Assembly (NCBI GenBank): GCA_002633025.1
Contig: NMRB01000244.1
Coordinates: 347,660-411,659, forward strand
Origin: Notospermus geniculatus
Taxonomy: Eukaryota; Nemertea; Pilidiophora; Heteronemertea; Lineidae
DNA: 64,000 nt
Direction: 5' to 3'
Below, one piece after another: positions 20,263 to 33,850 of this stretch (the stretch's first letter is position 1; every line of letters starts with the position of its first letter). The notes beneath the pieces were generated by a model. That model searched no databases. It saw nothing but the letters and a program-made list of their open reading frames with translations, and was not told where the DNA came from. The position numbers were made by a program, and so were the translations under genes.

Positions 20263-22377
20263 AGGCGGACATAAGCATTTGCCAATGACTCCACATAAGC
20301 AGCTGCAGCTATGTGAAGATCTACATCAACTCAGATGACACCTTTGCGACTGACACATGCTGACCTTGACTGAGAGTCGTCCTGATCGCCGAGGTCAAAG
20401 TGAATAGAAATAATCACCAGTTCGAGACTGAAGTTTTGCCAGGGTGCGTGTCATTAAAGGATGTGTCCTCCTGGCAGAGATGTCCGCCAACTAGAGGGAG
20501 CTTCAAATGTCACTACACTTGATGCCGATATGAAAAAAGAGGAAGACGTAACATTTAACATTATGAATAGTTTATTTAACCTTTACATCTGCTAGCCGTA
20601 GCACTCAACAATACTTGCCGCACGTACACAAACATACACAAAACGAGTGGTAAAATTGACCTAGGGCAAATCTACCATTTCATTACAGATTTAAACCAAT
20701 ACACGTGATGAAAATATTCATTTTTTTCCTACAAATACATGTAATTATAACCTCGTATGAAAGAAACGTTCTAAACAATACATGGAAGTTCAAAGAATGA
20801 GTTTGCTATGTAGTTTAACTCTTTGAGCGCTGAGGATAGAGTGAGGATATTTCGATTAGTAGAGCACAATATTGAAGAAAAGTAAGGTTGCCTGTGAGGA
20901 TACAAATCATTTACGCGATAAATAAAAATATGCATCTTCAACATCTAACGCCGGAACTGTTCAGAATATAACAGCAAAATGACCATCGTGATATCCTCAC
21001 TCAATCGTTTAGGATATGACTCTTGCGCGCTGAGATCACCAAAATAGAAACAAAGTCCAATCAATTGTAAGAATACCGGTACATGTATATGGCGAAATAA
21101 TTCGACTACACCGATACCGAACGAAAACTGATACTTCGAATTCATAGTAGCTCATCGTATCAATTGATGTCAAACTCGTGAGATTCGACGGGAGAGAAGT
21201 CTAACTGTATACACTTACTGCAGGTAGAGTTTGACTTTGACGTTTTAGTGGGATCAATGGGTTTCTCATTTAGCTTACTTTTCATTCGATCATCAGCAGA
21301 TTCCATAATTTGTAAAATCGATATATCAATCTTATCTTAACCAAAATGTGTAAGGCTCGCTTATTTTAACTTATCAGTTGTTGGGACACCTATAATGAAG
21401 ATTACGTTGTGATTTGCAACAAGACACTGTTTTAGCAGCACTGTACTACACGATTTACAACTATAAAATCTGAAACTGTTAGTTGTACCAGAGAAGTTTT
21501 GAAGAGGATTAAAACCTCCATGGTTGTACATGTACATGTATGTCGTAATCCGGCTTATATCATTCTTTTGCGGTACATGATGCCCAGGAAATTAATGGCC
21601 GCCAATGACGGAAGAAATGAAATAAGCAGAGTTGTAAACGAATAGCCTTGTCAAAGGAATATACTACAACTATAGCAACTTCAGAGATAAAAGGTTTCGT
21701 CGCAGTCCAACTGTGTGTAGGAAGAAACGACCTAGGTCTGTAATATTGGGCAAACTTCTGCATAGTATCGTTACGACCGGCTGGAAGAAACGATAATGCA
21801 TGAATCAATTTGAGTAAGGCATTCATCTCATTAATGTGAGTTGCTGACGAAACGTTCAAATCGTCAACCACGGTGGCTTTCGCTCTGTTTTGTCGAGAAT
21901 ATGAATTCCTCATTTTTCTATGTCATTGGGAAGTGATAATCACGCATTACAACACTATGTATGTACATGTACTCTGGCAAATAATGATATTCGGAATCCT
22001 AAGTATCTGGTTTCTTCATATCGGTGAAAATGTGACCACCAACATAATACGATATAAAAAATACCGTCCCGTGGTATGGTTGTCAAGTTCACAATTTGGT
22101 GGCCACAGTCAGATTAAAGGATTTCAGACACACTTCTTCATTGTGACATTTCATAAAGACAAGTTCAATAGGCAAGAAATGTCACAAAAACATGATCTGT
22201 CCTAGCTGTCAGTAGGTTTACCATTTCTGGTTTGACAAAATATTCTGCGATCGTGTAAGCACCTTGACACATCATCATATCCTGCACTAGTTCTAGGTAT
22301 GATTTACAACCAGTCAAATCCTGCAACCAAAATGTTTGCAGAGTACACCATCCCAAATTATGCTCCATTTTCACAGT
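20263..22377. other. Unannotated AT-rich sequence
   Basis: Open frames up to 117 codons (21560-21913, minus) have no domain or splice support. TACATGTA words occur at 21079 and 21530. Confidence 0.4.
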
Positions 22378-22526
22378 GGGCCGTATGCACCAAACGAAGA
22401 TTATCTTGAACTCAGGTTGAGCCACAACTTTTCCGTTGTCACATCATGCCCTGGCAAACCTGAACAACTGAAAAGTTGTGGCTCCTGAACCTGAGTTCAA
22501 GATAATTCGTTTGGTGCATATGGCCC
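22378..22526. mobile_element. GGGCCGTATGCACC hairpin MITE
   Basis: GGGCCGTATGCACCAAACG and CGTTTGGTGCATATGGCCC pair, as do AAGATTATCTTGAACTCAGG and its complement. The terminal GGGCCGTATGCAC resembles 38415-38543. Confidence 0.82.
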
Positions 22527-23620
22527 TTAAAGAATATAACCAGGACTGTGGAATACATAAAATAGACACTAGCTAGATGATCGAGAAAGCCCACGGACGA
22601 TTATCTATCTATGCTTGGATCATCTTCTATCAAACATGTCAAATCTTGGCTGTTAATATGGAAATTATAGATATCCTGAATCCTGTCAGCGGTTATAGAG
22701 GGAAGCCGTACAGATTTTCTCTTCAATCCATAAGGCTCTACTCATGTTTAAGATCAATCAGAAATTGCCAAATATTTGAGGCCAACTTTTCTTTTTCTTG
22801 GATTTTTCAACGTTACTTGGTATAACGAAAGTGTTCACACGGGGAAGTATGTACAACATGATTAACTTTAGAGTTAGTGTACAAAACCAGCCGCAAATAC
22901 GTGTATAAACCATGTCTCAGAGAAAAGGAGAGAACAGCAATAGACTACGAATTGCACGGAAAAATAGATCAACAAGGCAAGAAATGTAAAAGATGATTGT
23001 ACAGAGCAATGCGAGATCCACTAAGAATATAGCGCTTATGTCAAAAAACATCAAAATATTCAAAATACCTCTGGAAGATAGGAGTGCATTTGTCGTCTTT
23101 GTTTACGATTGATGTGAATCTCACCCATGCAATCGACTAGCTTTTGGTGTACATCACTGAATGAGTCTTGCAACTTGAACTAATGAAAGAGCCTTTGGCA
23201 TTTTTTGGAAGTGGTCAATTTATGGCCACGGTAATGACACGGATTCCGAGACGGAAATTCGCTAGATCTTTGCAGGCAAGTTATTCTTGTTCTTATTGTA
23301 TAGACTGTCGCCGTAAAGGCCATGTAAAACCATACATGTGGGTCTCATCCTTATCATTGAGAAAATGATGTCAGATCTCTTTAAGTTAGGTAAGGGGTCA
23401 TCTCTACCTTCGAGACGAAGGCAAAAGCTTTTTGAGTGAGAGCGTCATAATGGTGTTCATTGTCTCCATAAAAAAGCTGTGCCTACTTGTGTATGAGTTT
23501 ACATCTAAACACAGACAGTGTTCTTGATATAAAGCCTTTTATTTTACCTTATACGTTTAAGGTAATTGCTACGGCCATTGAGAGACAACAAATAGTGGCG
23601 TTTTCGCTTATGGCAGGGTG
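22527..23620. other. Unannotated sequence
   Basis: No gene, hairpin or repeat is supported. Confidence 0.35.
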
Positions 23621-24228
23621 GGCTGGACATAATTCTGGATTAGTACCCATATTAAATCAAACGAATTAATGTCTACATTAAATCGACCAATAGAATTTGA
23701 CTTTTATATTTGGACATATATGCGATTTAATGTCCACATTAAACCGACTTGATACCATGCCATTAAACGATTTAATACCACCATTAAGTCGATTTCATAC
23801 CATCATGAAATCGATTTAATACAACCACTAAATCAAGTTACTACTTCCGCCGATAGCTACACAATCTGCAAATCAGAGGAGACTTTTTATGCGGACATTA
23901 ATTCCATTTTATGTCTATATTAATTCGAATCCATGGACATCCGACATAAAATGGAATTTTAATTCCATTTTATGTCAGATGTCTGTCCGCATAAAAAAAT
24001 CTCCTCTGATTAGTAGATTGTATATTATCAAGGTGTGTGTGTGTGNTGTGGGGGGGGGGCGGCGGATTAAATTGATTTGATGGTGGTATTAAATCGAGTT
24101 TTATTGTAGATATTAAGTCGAAAAAAATGTCCACAAATAAACATCAAATTCTATTGGTCGATTTAATGTAGACATTGATTCGTTTGATTAAATGTGGATA
24201 TTAATTCAGAATTATGTCTACTCCAGCC
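23621..24228. mobile_element. 608-bp inverted-repeat element packed with ATTAAATCGA motifs
   Basis: The ends GGCTGGACATAATTCTG and CAGAATTATGTCTACTCCAGCC pair over about 80 bases (ACCAATAGAATTTGA included). ATTAAATCGA and its complement recur throughout. A second palindrome (about 23870-24012) built from AATTCCATTTTATGTC sits in the centre. A (GT)n/poly-G tract with an N lies at 24030-24060. Confidence 0.75.
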
Positions 24229-24546
24229 TCACATATACATGTACGCTCGCTCATGTGAGTGCTGTTTCCCCAAAAGGGACAACTTTTGATGTATTACCCT
24301 GGAATTTTACTCTGCAGGATAATGATTTCGGACTTCAATTCGACATTGGGGTTTATAACAGGCGATGTAACGCTCCTCATTGTTTTCATTGGCCATTATG
24401 CACTGGACATACCGGTACCGGTATCTATTTAATTTGTCTGTTTCGAGAATCGTAGAACTATCAGGAATTCAAAAAGAGAGCCTTTGAAATGAAAAGCGTC
24501 ACAGGAAATCTCCAAAATTACAATAAACGTCTACAATTTCTGCACT
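24113..24546. repeat. Direct duplication, copy A (probable contig end)
   Basis: It is nearly identical to 24548-24980 and ends exactly at the single N at 24547. A few substitutions and one A-run indel separate the copies. Confidence 0.92.
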
Positions 24547-24547
24547 N

Positions 24548-24980
24548 TTAAGTCGAAAAAATGTCCACAAATAAAAATCAAATTCTATTGGTCGGTTTAA
24601 TGTAGACATTGATTCGTTTGATTAAATGTGGATATTAATTCAGAATTATGTCTACTCCAGCCTTACATATACATGTACGCTCGCTCATGTGAGTGTTGTT
24701 TCCCCAAAAGGGACAACTTTTGATGTATTACCCTGGAATTTTACTCTGCAGGATAATGATTTCGGACTTCAATTCGACATTGGGGTTTATAGCAGGCGAT
24801 GTAACGCTCCTCATTGTTTTCATTGGCCATTATGCACTGGACATACCGGTACCGGTATCTATTTAATTTGTCTGTTTCGAGAATCGTAGAACTATCAGGA
24901 ATTCAAAAAGAGAGCCTTTGAAATGAAAAGCGTCACAGGAAATCTCCAAAATTACAATAAACGTCTACAATTTCTGCACT
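24548..24980. repeat. Direct duplication, copy B (probable contig start)
   Basis: It begins right after the N and matches copy A through TTTCTGCACT, then continues into new sequence. This is the pattern of two overlapping contig ends that were not merged. Confidence 0.92.
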
Positions 24981-26229
24981 CCCTTGCAAATAAATGGCCA
25001 CTACCCTCATATTTCACAACGGTTCCTTTTACATAACTGTGGTTTTGGATAATTTTTGATGAAGTTACGATAAAAACACTGAAGAAGTCATAAAATATGT
25101 TTCAGTGCACAAAAATAAGATTGATTTCGGTATACATGTAATTAAATGTGAAACATCTGACATGTCTGAAGATCTGAAGACATTGCAGATGAACTCTTTT
25201 GATGTGCACACCGTTATTTGAATTCTACATCTTGGGCGCCATTGATAAGGTACATCAGAAACTCTGCCCGGCAAGACTAGTGCGCATGCGTCTTTTTGTC
25301 GTCTTCACTAAAAAAACGGTGTGAAGTCAATCATGCTCCAATGGACTTACTATACTGATAAAGCTTAATAGTGTGTGTGTGCTTCACTTTGCAATTGATC
25401 TGCCCCGAAGCATCTTAAAAGGAGTCATCGGGCACTTAAGAAGGAAAATTACGGTAAAATCTTTGTCAGCAACGTGGAAACTTGCTCTTTAATTGTCATT
25501 AGCACAGGCATCCTAGTTCAATGATTCCTAAAATGATCATCACCAGAGACCAAATGTTTGGGCGTTGCAAATTAGCATATTGCGATTGCGTCGGTTAAAT
25601 TTGATGTGGGTCTGGTATTCACTTACGTGTCGCTAAAATAGACATGTATATAACTACATGTATGTCCGTCAGTTATTTCAGCACCATTATTTGTGGACTA
25701 TAGACCTTTCCCCTTAGAGATCATTAGAATTTACGTTTACACACGTTTACATCACAAGTTTACACACAGGATTTAACATGTGCAACTCCGACATAACACA
25801 GCAAACGGGTAAATTTCTCGTCATAATAAAGTCTCTGAATTGAACACCTATCACAAAATTTTACAATATATTAGTATACATTATTGTATTCGTTGAAAAT
25901 TCCAACGGCATTAATTATTTTTGCCGCCCCGAAAGTGAAACGCGTGCTTTGTGATTACCCCATCATGTTGTACCCTGTCTGAGCTTAAACAGTTGCTGCA
26001 TCTGTCTGGCTAACACGCATCTAAAGGTTGGATTGCACATCCCTCCAATGATGCGGCGCTCGATACTGACACCAATGGTGGAAAATTAAAAGGCCTTCAA
26101 AAAATCACACAAAAGTGACATCACACTTGGCTCCAACTGTTGGATTTCGTTGAGGACATCTGAATTTGTTGGAAGGATGTATTGTCCCAAACTCAGACAG
26201 CCGTAAAAGGTTCGACAAATAGCATCATA
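24981..26229. other. Unannotated sequence
   Basis: No supported gene. (TG)n run at about 25371-25381. Confidence 0.35.
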
Positions 26230-26727
26230 GGCCCGTATTTTAGAAGCCTCCTTAACTCAAAGGTGCACTTTAAGCTTTTGTATTCTGCCTCGCAAACAAT
26301 AGCTATAAAGGTAAACCTAAAGGGCGGTTCACACTAGGTTGCACCAAGTTGCAAGTTGCTGCAACCTGCAACCTGTTGCAGTCTACCTGTGACGCCTACA
26401 CATTGCAACATTCAGTGCGATAAGTTGCAGAAGTTCGCAACGAGTTGCAGGAATTTTGGCGGGAATCCTTTGTTCGGCAGCCATTTTGGCTTTAGTAGAC
26501 GTCACATGATTTTTTGCTTGGCCAGCGACGTGAAACTTGTTGCAACTTCATCAGAAAATAGGATCTGGATCCTAAATTTGCAACAAGTTGCAGTAGATAG
26601 TTGCAACAAGTTGCATGCCCGTTTACACATGCAACTTTGATGAATTTTTTTGTCTCATCAGGTTTATGCAACAAGTTGCATATGAAAAGTTGCATGTGTA
26701 AACGGGCCTTTAGAGTTAAGGAAGCTA
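26230..26727. mobile_element. GGGCCGTATTCTAG MITE, copy 3, interrupted and truncated
   Basis: The left part 26230-26320 matches 17574-17664. TTAGAGTTAAGGAAGCT after 26709 continues its right arm, then the copy stops before reaching its terminal GGCCC. The interruption is 26321-26709. Confidence 0.8.
26321..26709. mobile_element. TTA-flanked PIF/Harbinger-like MITE packed with GTTGCA motifs
   Basis: The left end AGGGCGGTTCACACTAGG and the right end (complement AGGCCCGTTTACACATG) match in layout. The flanks are TAA on the left and TTA on the right; the intact host sequence shows TTA, so the left copy carries one substitution. GTTGCA or its complement recurs more than fifteen times. Confidence 0.78.
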
Positions 26728-27797
26728 CGCGGTGCTTTGTTTCTTAAAACAGTGCACTTAAATATTCCAAAAACCAGGAAGAGAAGGCGAGAAATCATGA
26801 GCATTATAATCTTAGACACCATTGCTGACCTTGTCCTGGCATACAGTCCTTCACAAAGCAAACATGTGCACGTTTTCATAATGGAATCGACACCAACAAT
26901 GAATTATTACTATGTTTTCAAAAATATGTGCTTGAAGCGTCTTAACATAAAATCATGAACGTAATAACTGAACAGGAAAAATTCCTGGCAATTGCTCTAC
27001 GCGTTCATATGGAAGAGAAGCCCACAAACCGATTCATTTTGTCTCTAGGTTATTTTCTAAAATGTAAAAAAAGATTTAATTAGCAACGCCCCAAGGTTAC
27101 ATAGATAATATGTTGCCATCCGTCAATAGTCTAGTGACTCTGTAGAAGGACAATGGCTCTGTATGAAGAGGATTAATCTGTAATCTGACACCTTCGTTGA
27201 GGTGATTTCAACTTCATTATTCGACTATAATTGTGGAAAAATTTTACCCCATTCTACCTGAAATACTAACTCAATTCCAGAGAACAATGTAAATGTTTTT
27301 TATATATACCCGAAATGTTTGATCAGGCATGAACTACAGTGGCACACAAAAAGCTGAATCGACCAATAAAAACGCTAACTACAAATTGAAAATGATATTT
27401 TAAAAAAGGTGGACTGGGAACGTGTGCTAACAACCATGGCCTCGAAACAAAACAGAGATGTTTCATGATAAAAGAATACAATTTTTTTAAAAGTAATTAA
27501 CTCATCGCGTTTACTCACCATGCAGGATAAAGCGAGATCAAGACATAAGAAAGCAAAATTTGAACTAGGCCCACGTCTCCCAGAAGGTCAATAATCTGAT
27601 GACGAATAGGGAAACGCATATTTACCTTAAGGACAAATGAAATTTGAGAAAAAAGTTTAAATGAATCAACTGTTTTCCATCAAAATCAATCAAATCTTTC
27701 AATCCATCGTATTATTCACATGTAAAAAATATTTCGTTCAAGGTATGAACTAACTGTTAACACACTTCATTGGATAGATGACCACAAATACCCTTTA

Positions 27798-28067
27798 AGC
27801 GACGTACCCTAATGTGGGTCAACCCAACAAAAAGACACCAATCAGGAAAAATGTCGAAGGAACCTTTATTTCCAACCTTTTCCAACATTCAGAGTAACAA
27901 CACCTTGTTGGACAACTGTTCTAATGACAGCAGGGGAAAAGAGTTATCCAAAATGATGTATCAAATGTTGCTGTAATTTGTTGACCAGTGTACACAGGAT
28001 CAAAAGATCATGTTGCTCAGGAATGTTGTTCAAATGTTGGAAAAATGTTGCCACTGTACACGCAGCT
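27798..28067. mobile_element. TTA-flanked MITE with ATGTTGG/CCAACAT motifs
   Basis: The left end AGCGACGTACCC and the right-end complement AGCTGCGTGTACAGTGG are similar. TTA lies at 27795-27797 and 28068-28070. ATGTTG or CCAACAT motifs recur inside. Confidence 0.55.
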
Positions 28068-28070
28068 TTA

Positions 28071-31000
28071 AGCTCCGACATTGACGCTCACCGGTATTCA
28101 ACTTGTACACTCTCAGTTGTGAAGGGGTTAACTAACTTGCCTCGCAATCAATATATCAGTCGTGCGTTTTCTTTTAACAACTTGAGCTTCGATCCATTTG
28201 GTTACACTGAGATTGAATTGTGCAGAGACAACAATGAATACATGTTTTATTCCATAATCTAAATGCATTGCATTTGGTAATCGGTTCAGCCCTAAGGGTA
28301 CTGATGGATTCATAAGCGCCGAATCACAAATATAGATGTTCAACAATAGACATATTTTTCCGATGTGATGTATCAATTGAATAGATATCCATCATCGGAT
28401 TGATTGGAATTTGGAACAATGTATCGATCTGCGTGTTGTGTACAGGAACGCCAAATATCAGAAAACAATGAAAATTGGTAAAAAGAATTCAGTGATATTG
28501 ATTAAAGTTTACAGCTTTCTAACTTCATTGTTACTACAGCTTCTATTGTTGAATCAATCCTCTGCTGAATATATGAATATTAGCTTTCATAAAATTATCC
28601 GAGATTCCGTAACATAGCAGATTGGAAGAACTTCATTGAGTTGCGAAAACCATGTGCTTGCGAGAGAAGATTGGATATCGTTAAAATCCCAGATCTCATT
28701 GAAGAAATATACTAAGTACTTCATCGAAGTCACTATTATTTGAGGCTTCCTTTTACAACACACCTAACGAGGTTCTACATACATGATATTTTGGATGGAT
28801 AAAGTCGTGCCATTGTATATCATGTGAAGTGCAACGATACACAGACTAGATGATGAGTCAATAAACATATGTATTAGGGCCCCGAATAGCATTCCTCAAG
28901 GGCATCTCCAATGCCTTTATACTGGCATGCCGTCACATAGGCCTACATCATACATTGTACATGTAGTTTAATTGCCACCTCCTGCAGGATAGTAGTAACG
29001 CTGAAAGGATAAATTTCGTCCTGGTTACACATATTATACAGAATATTGTCGTGTGACAGAAGTATACCAGGGTACCAAACTTTACCCAGGCGAATGTAAC
29101 ACACCTTAAACGAGGTTGTCCTTGTGCAGAGGACATACATGACCAACAGTGTCACTGCCGGGGTTGACATGAACAGGAAAACGATCGCGTTGCGTACGCC
29201 GCAGATTTATCCCGACATGCTCGATGCCGATCTTTCCTCATCGATAGACCGAGGTGTATCCCGCTAGGTGAAAACTTCTCTTACATATCCTGGGTATAGT
29301 TTAGAGGTACCAGGACAATTTTCAGCGTTAGTAACTGACCTTTGGCCGTCACGACCGCTATGACGCTAACAGAGTAAAACATGTTACCGGTTACTGCAGA
29401 AAAATCAACTTGAACTTATTGCAGACAAATCATTTGGAATCTTAATGCAGGCAGATGAATTTGAATCTTACTGCAAGAAAATCCATTTGAACTACTGACG
29501 AATGTGAAATTACTGACAGGTGAATAGCCTGATGATCAACAGGTAAGTGAAAAGACAATAGCAAAATACTATCGTCTGGAGGTGTTACCAGCGGCTGAAA
29601 ACGCGATCTCTCAGGTTTTGTGAAATTAAGAAATGCTTCATATTATCTGTTTATCGACATTGTACATGTATATGGTGCTTTGTGTGAAACGGTGCTCCGT
29701 AGAAAGTAAGCGGAGAGACTCCCCCAGCCCCCACCAATCATGACACACCCACACCTTATCCTCCCGCCCAAGGGAAAAAGTTTGCTTTGTGGTTTGATTT
29801 CACGAAAACCAACAAATGCTTCTAATGTGCATGAATAAAGATGCTGGCATAATATATCGAATTTGATAATGAGTCAAAATGCAAGTGTCACTTGGGGTGA
29901 ATATACATCTGATACTGAATTTCCCCGCCTGGAATAAAACAAAAAAATATGCGAGTACAACAAATGAAAATTGTCGCGGTTGGAAAACGCGCTGGTAACA
30001 TTTGTGCAGAATATCAAATGTAAAAATATCCATAGTCATAAAATCATTCGCAACAGGTCATTCGTTTTGTATGACATTTACTTCGGGAGTTCATGCAAGT
30101 CAAACCTTGATCGTTGTCCAACTGGTTCCTAAATGTTTAGACATAGAAGATACACCACCATTGACAAGAGTCACTCAACTTACCAGTATACTAAGGTGTT
30201 ACGCCATTTTTCGTGAATAAACATTCCAGCATATAAATACATAAATGATCATGTTTGCCAGTAAAGTCAGGTTCACTTCGTTCATATAATAGAATACCTG
30301 CCCAGATAAAATCGAATCACAAGCTACATGCATGTCATTACCGGTACAACTAATAATTATTGATATACAGATTCATTTGTTACGAAACATTTAGACATTA
30401 AAATGCCCAGCTTCCTCGCGTTTAACACAATAGCAGTTAGGCTGGCGGTACATCTTTAAACGTGGGCACATTACCTATAAACATCATACAGTTAGGCATT
30501 ATTGCTTACTATGAAGACTTCTGGAATATTTGTAAAAGGAATAGAGGGACCGAATTCCCGGCTATATCACGAGTTATAACCATGAGAGCAATGATACAGA
30601 ATTAAATTGAAACAAGAAGCAATAATTACACGAATCATTAACCATGCACGAATACCGACAAAATCCGAACTTAGAAGTGTAAAATTGAGTTGATAAAGGA
30701 AAAAGAGGTAAATATGAAAGTTGCGGCAAACACAATACTTTGGATATTAAATAGATTACTCGTTAAAAGTGCCAGACTTAGTACGACAACTTAAGTCATC
30801 GCAGGATTGCTCGTTACCAGTGTTGTCAAAGAATTTAAGAAGATATTGCACTTGGGAACTTGATAGAAAGGTCTGGCTAATCACATCCGATTAGACGGAA
30901 ACATCTGCGATGCTGGAAACTATAGATACAATGTACAGTGCAAGTAATTACAAGTACGAGAGGTATCCAGTTAAAATATTTAAGAATATACTGGTATCTT

Positions 31001-33105
31001 ATACCGTCGGTCTGATATTTTACACGCTTTAATCAACAGAGTTTTGTGTTTTTACTCCGAGACATTTAAAAATATGCCCTTTATCGATTAGCGTCTTCCC
31101 GACGATTATTGCTTCGGTCACGGATCCCACGTTTTACAGGATGTCCCATGTTTATATGCTAGGAACTTCTTCAGTCCACGATGAAAGCGTAAATCACACG
31201 AAGTTATTATGATTCAGCTGCAGGTGTATCAGAGCAATAGTCATTGTAAGTTTGTCACGGACTCCCCAAGGATGGATGATGGTATTTGTTTAGATCGAGG
31301 TCCATCACCAGCTATCGTCCCTTAATCGACCAAGGGTGTTTACCCTTTCCTCTCCATTAAAATTCTTTTTTTTTTCAGATTGGATACATTCCTGTCTACG
31401 TTTTTCGACTGTGAACACCTCAATGGAAAATTGTCAGCGTTCAGATTGTATAATGACAAATTGTAAACAAAGAATGACTTACTAGTATTAAAAACATTTT
31501 TTGAACATCTCCCATGTTTATTTGTCTCCGATACCTTTCAATTGCAACAAGCAAAATTAAATCGTATATCAAAATATGACACGAGGGGAAATACCGCAAT
31601 AAGCATCAGACAGATCCTGAAACGATACAGCCTCATGTAAAATAATACTTCAGGTTAGGTGGAATAATATGCATGTAAAACAATTTGCACTAAGGTTTTT
31701 TAAATTTCATTCCAAGGGCCGCGGTGTGAGCGTTCCGGATGAAGGCAAAATACTAATGGTGTGAATATATTGTCATGTGAGTGAGGTCGTCATGTTGATA
31801 AATAGATTCCAAGACCGACCCTTCGGGACTGATGTATTGATTAAGTACGTGTAGATGTTTTGATGAATGACCATAGAATCGACCTTTCCATGAAAAGTAT
31901 CTTCGCAGGACGGTACCGATGGTCTCAACGTAGTTTCAAGAAGTGAAAATTTATTAGAAAACGTTTCAATAATAATAATCATTAATGTCTCATTCAAAAA
32001 TGATACATGTATATATGGATACTGTCAGTCCTTGAGGGAGATGCATGAATGTGCCAGGTTTCGCACCACTATGATCGTCATTCCTACCGCGCTGTTAGGA
32101 GCTGGGAATAAATCATAAGTTGAAGTCAGTGTGGTGCGGGTCTGATAGCAGAAATTCATATATTGCCCACAAGATGTCGTTAATGAGCAGATATTAAACA
32201 GGGATGAAATTCCACGATTCATTTCTAAAATGGAATAGGCGTTCCCAGTAAACGCTGTCGAAAATCTCTCCATGCCGGTGCGAAACCTCTCTTAATTACC
32301 AACAACCACGACGTCTGCAAACGCTCAGAATATTACAAAAAAAGCATTTTTCCTATAAAGCAATTCACCCATTAACCCTTAATCACAAATTACAGAATTG
32401 CAGAGATAGTATCATTGTCGCTTTATGATATTAAAAAACTCAGAAACAGAGAACTCCTCAATGCAGTTCCTCGACTGTACTTGTCGCGATTCGACGTCAT
32501 ATTAAATTCACTCATGCAATTAACTGAAGTTGACCAAGTCACGTTGATCAGAGGAACTAATTAACATCTTTGAGACGTGGAAGTCTTTCACATAAGATTC
32601 ATACATGCATGTTACAATAAGATCAAATGATGGACAGCTTTGACAAAAATAACACCAGATACCGGTACTTTTTTGCAGACCATATATAGAGAATTACATA
32701 ACCCGATTATTGTGCGAGTCACTCACAATACAGGGTGTCCCTGATATGTAATTATGGTAGTAACTTTTATGACACTTTATATCGCGTGTACCCCGTAGAT
32801 ATCAATAGTCAGTACATAGAGAAATGCAGGTATACGGAAAGAACGGAAATCTGGGGTTGATTATATCGATTGGATCTGATAAATCACAGGTAAATAGATC
32901 AGTCATTTGGACATTTTTGCAATAAGACTTCAGAGACTTACAGTAGTTTTCAAACCATTCATTATCTGATAGATACAAGTAGATTGTACTTGGCAGGATA
33001 ATTCTACAACTATTCCTTCCATTCGTGTAAGTATCACATGTTGTACGGGGAGCACGAATGTCCCTGACAAATACTCAAGTTTCGAAAAAAAATCAGGTTT
33101 AAGTA
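28071..33105. other. Unannotated AT-rich sequence, 3' flank of FoxG
   Basis: About 5 kb with no supported gene. A lone TACAGGGTGTCCCTG at 32729-32743 resembles a mariner-like end without a partner. Long-range enhancers could lie here but none can be read from sequence alone. Confidence 0.35.
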
Positions 33106-33263
33106 ATACCCGCTGTACACGATCAAATTTTTCATCCAATTTGTTTGGGAAATTCAGATTAAGGACTCATTGGAGATTCAATGTACATGTAAACCCGCAT
33201 GTAGGCCTTTATTGAGCCTATTCAAAAAATTGGATGAAAAATTTGATCGTGTATAACGGGCAT
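33106..33263. mobile_element. CCCGCTGTACACGATC hairpin MITE, copy 1
   Basis: CGATCAAATTTTTCATCCAA pairs with TTGGATGAAAAATTTGATCG, and the ends are ATACCCGCTG and ACGGGCAT. A second copy is at 61987-62140. Confidence 0.83.
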
Positions 33264-33850
33264 AGTGTTTTCAAGTTCGTATAGGAGCATTGAATTACCA
33301 GTTTAAACACCAATGATTGGCGGAGCACGCCGGACACATGCACTGCGACGAGGGGAATCGCAGTAGGAAGGGAAATTAGCTGTACATGTAAAGGTACAGT
33401 ACATTTACTTCTTGAGTGCGTCAAAAATGGAGAACGACCGGCAATGGATTGTCCAGTTTCCGGCAATATGCCGACTGCACGTGACAATCAAAGATGAGAA
33501 CTAAAGTGCACTTCCAAATAAATGATAAATAGAGGGATTATGAATAGTCTTGGCAAAATAAAAAATGAACCACGGAAATTGATACCCAAACCCGATAACG
33601 TTGGTATCTCAAATTTCAATTGCGGCGAGAAGATTTCTGAGTCGAAAGCAAGTACTTACATGAGTGTGCTTGTGAGTCCGGCTCGATCTCGGAGAGGCTG
33701 GCTAAATATTTACAAATTCTGGCTTTGCCTATCGATATTCGTCAAACACATTGACTGATACAATATAATACACAAGATAAATACAAAATATGCACTTTGT
33801 ACAGACCTAAAGCACACGGTCCTGTTGCATGTCTATTGCAAATGTAGTCC
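33264..33850. other. 3' flank of FoxG, nothing recognised
   Basis: This presumably contains the FoxG 3' UTR. No AATAAA or ATTAAA is seen on the minus strand here; the nearest AATAAA is inside the MITE at about 33208-33213. Confidence 0.35.

Noticed and set aside
21560-21913. 117-codon minus-strand frame
   Set aside because: No domain, irregular composition and no neighbouring exon signals.
24192-24889. Two nearly identical 87-codon frames
   Set aside because: They fall in the contig-end duplication at the N at 24547, so there is one sequence, not two genes.
28943-29170. Minus-strand frame containing KVWYPGILL, loosely like a Cys-loop receptor W-x-P segment
   Set aside because: No other receptor motif, no Cys-loop, and no convincing splice sites; the similarity is a few residues only.
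32729-32743. TACAGGGTGTCCCTG as a mariner-like terminal repeat
   Set aside because: No matching inverted end was found within several kilobases; too short to call alone.
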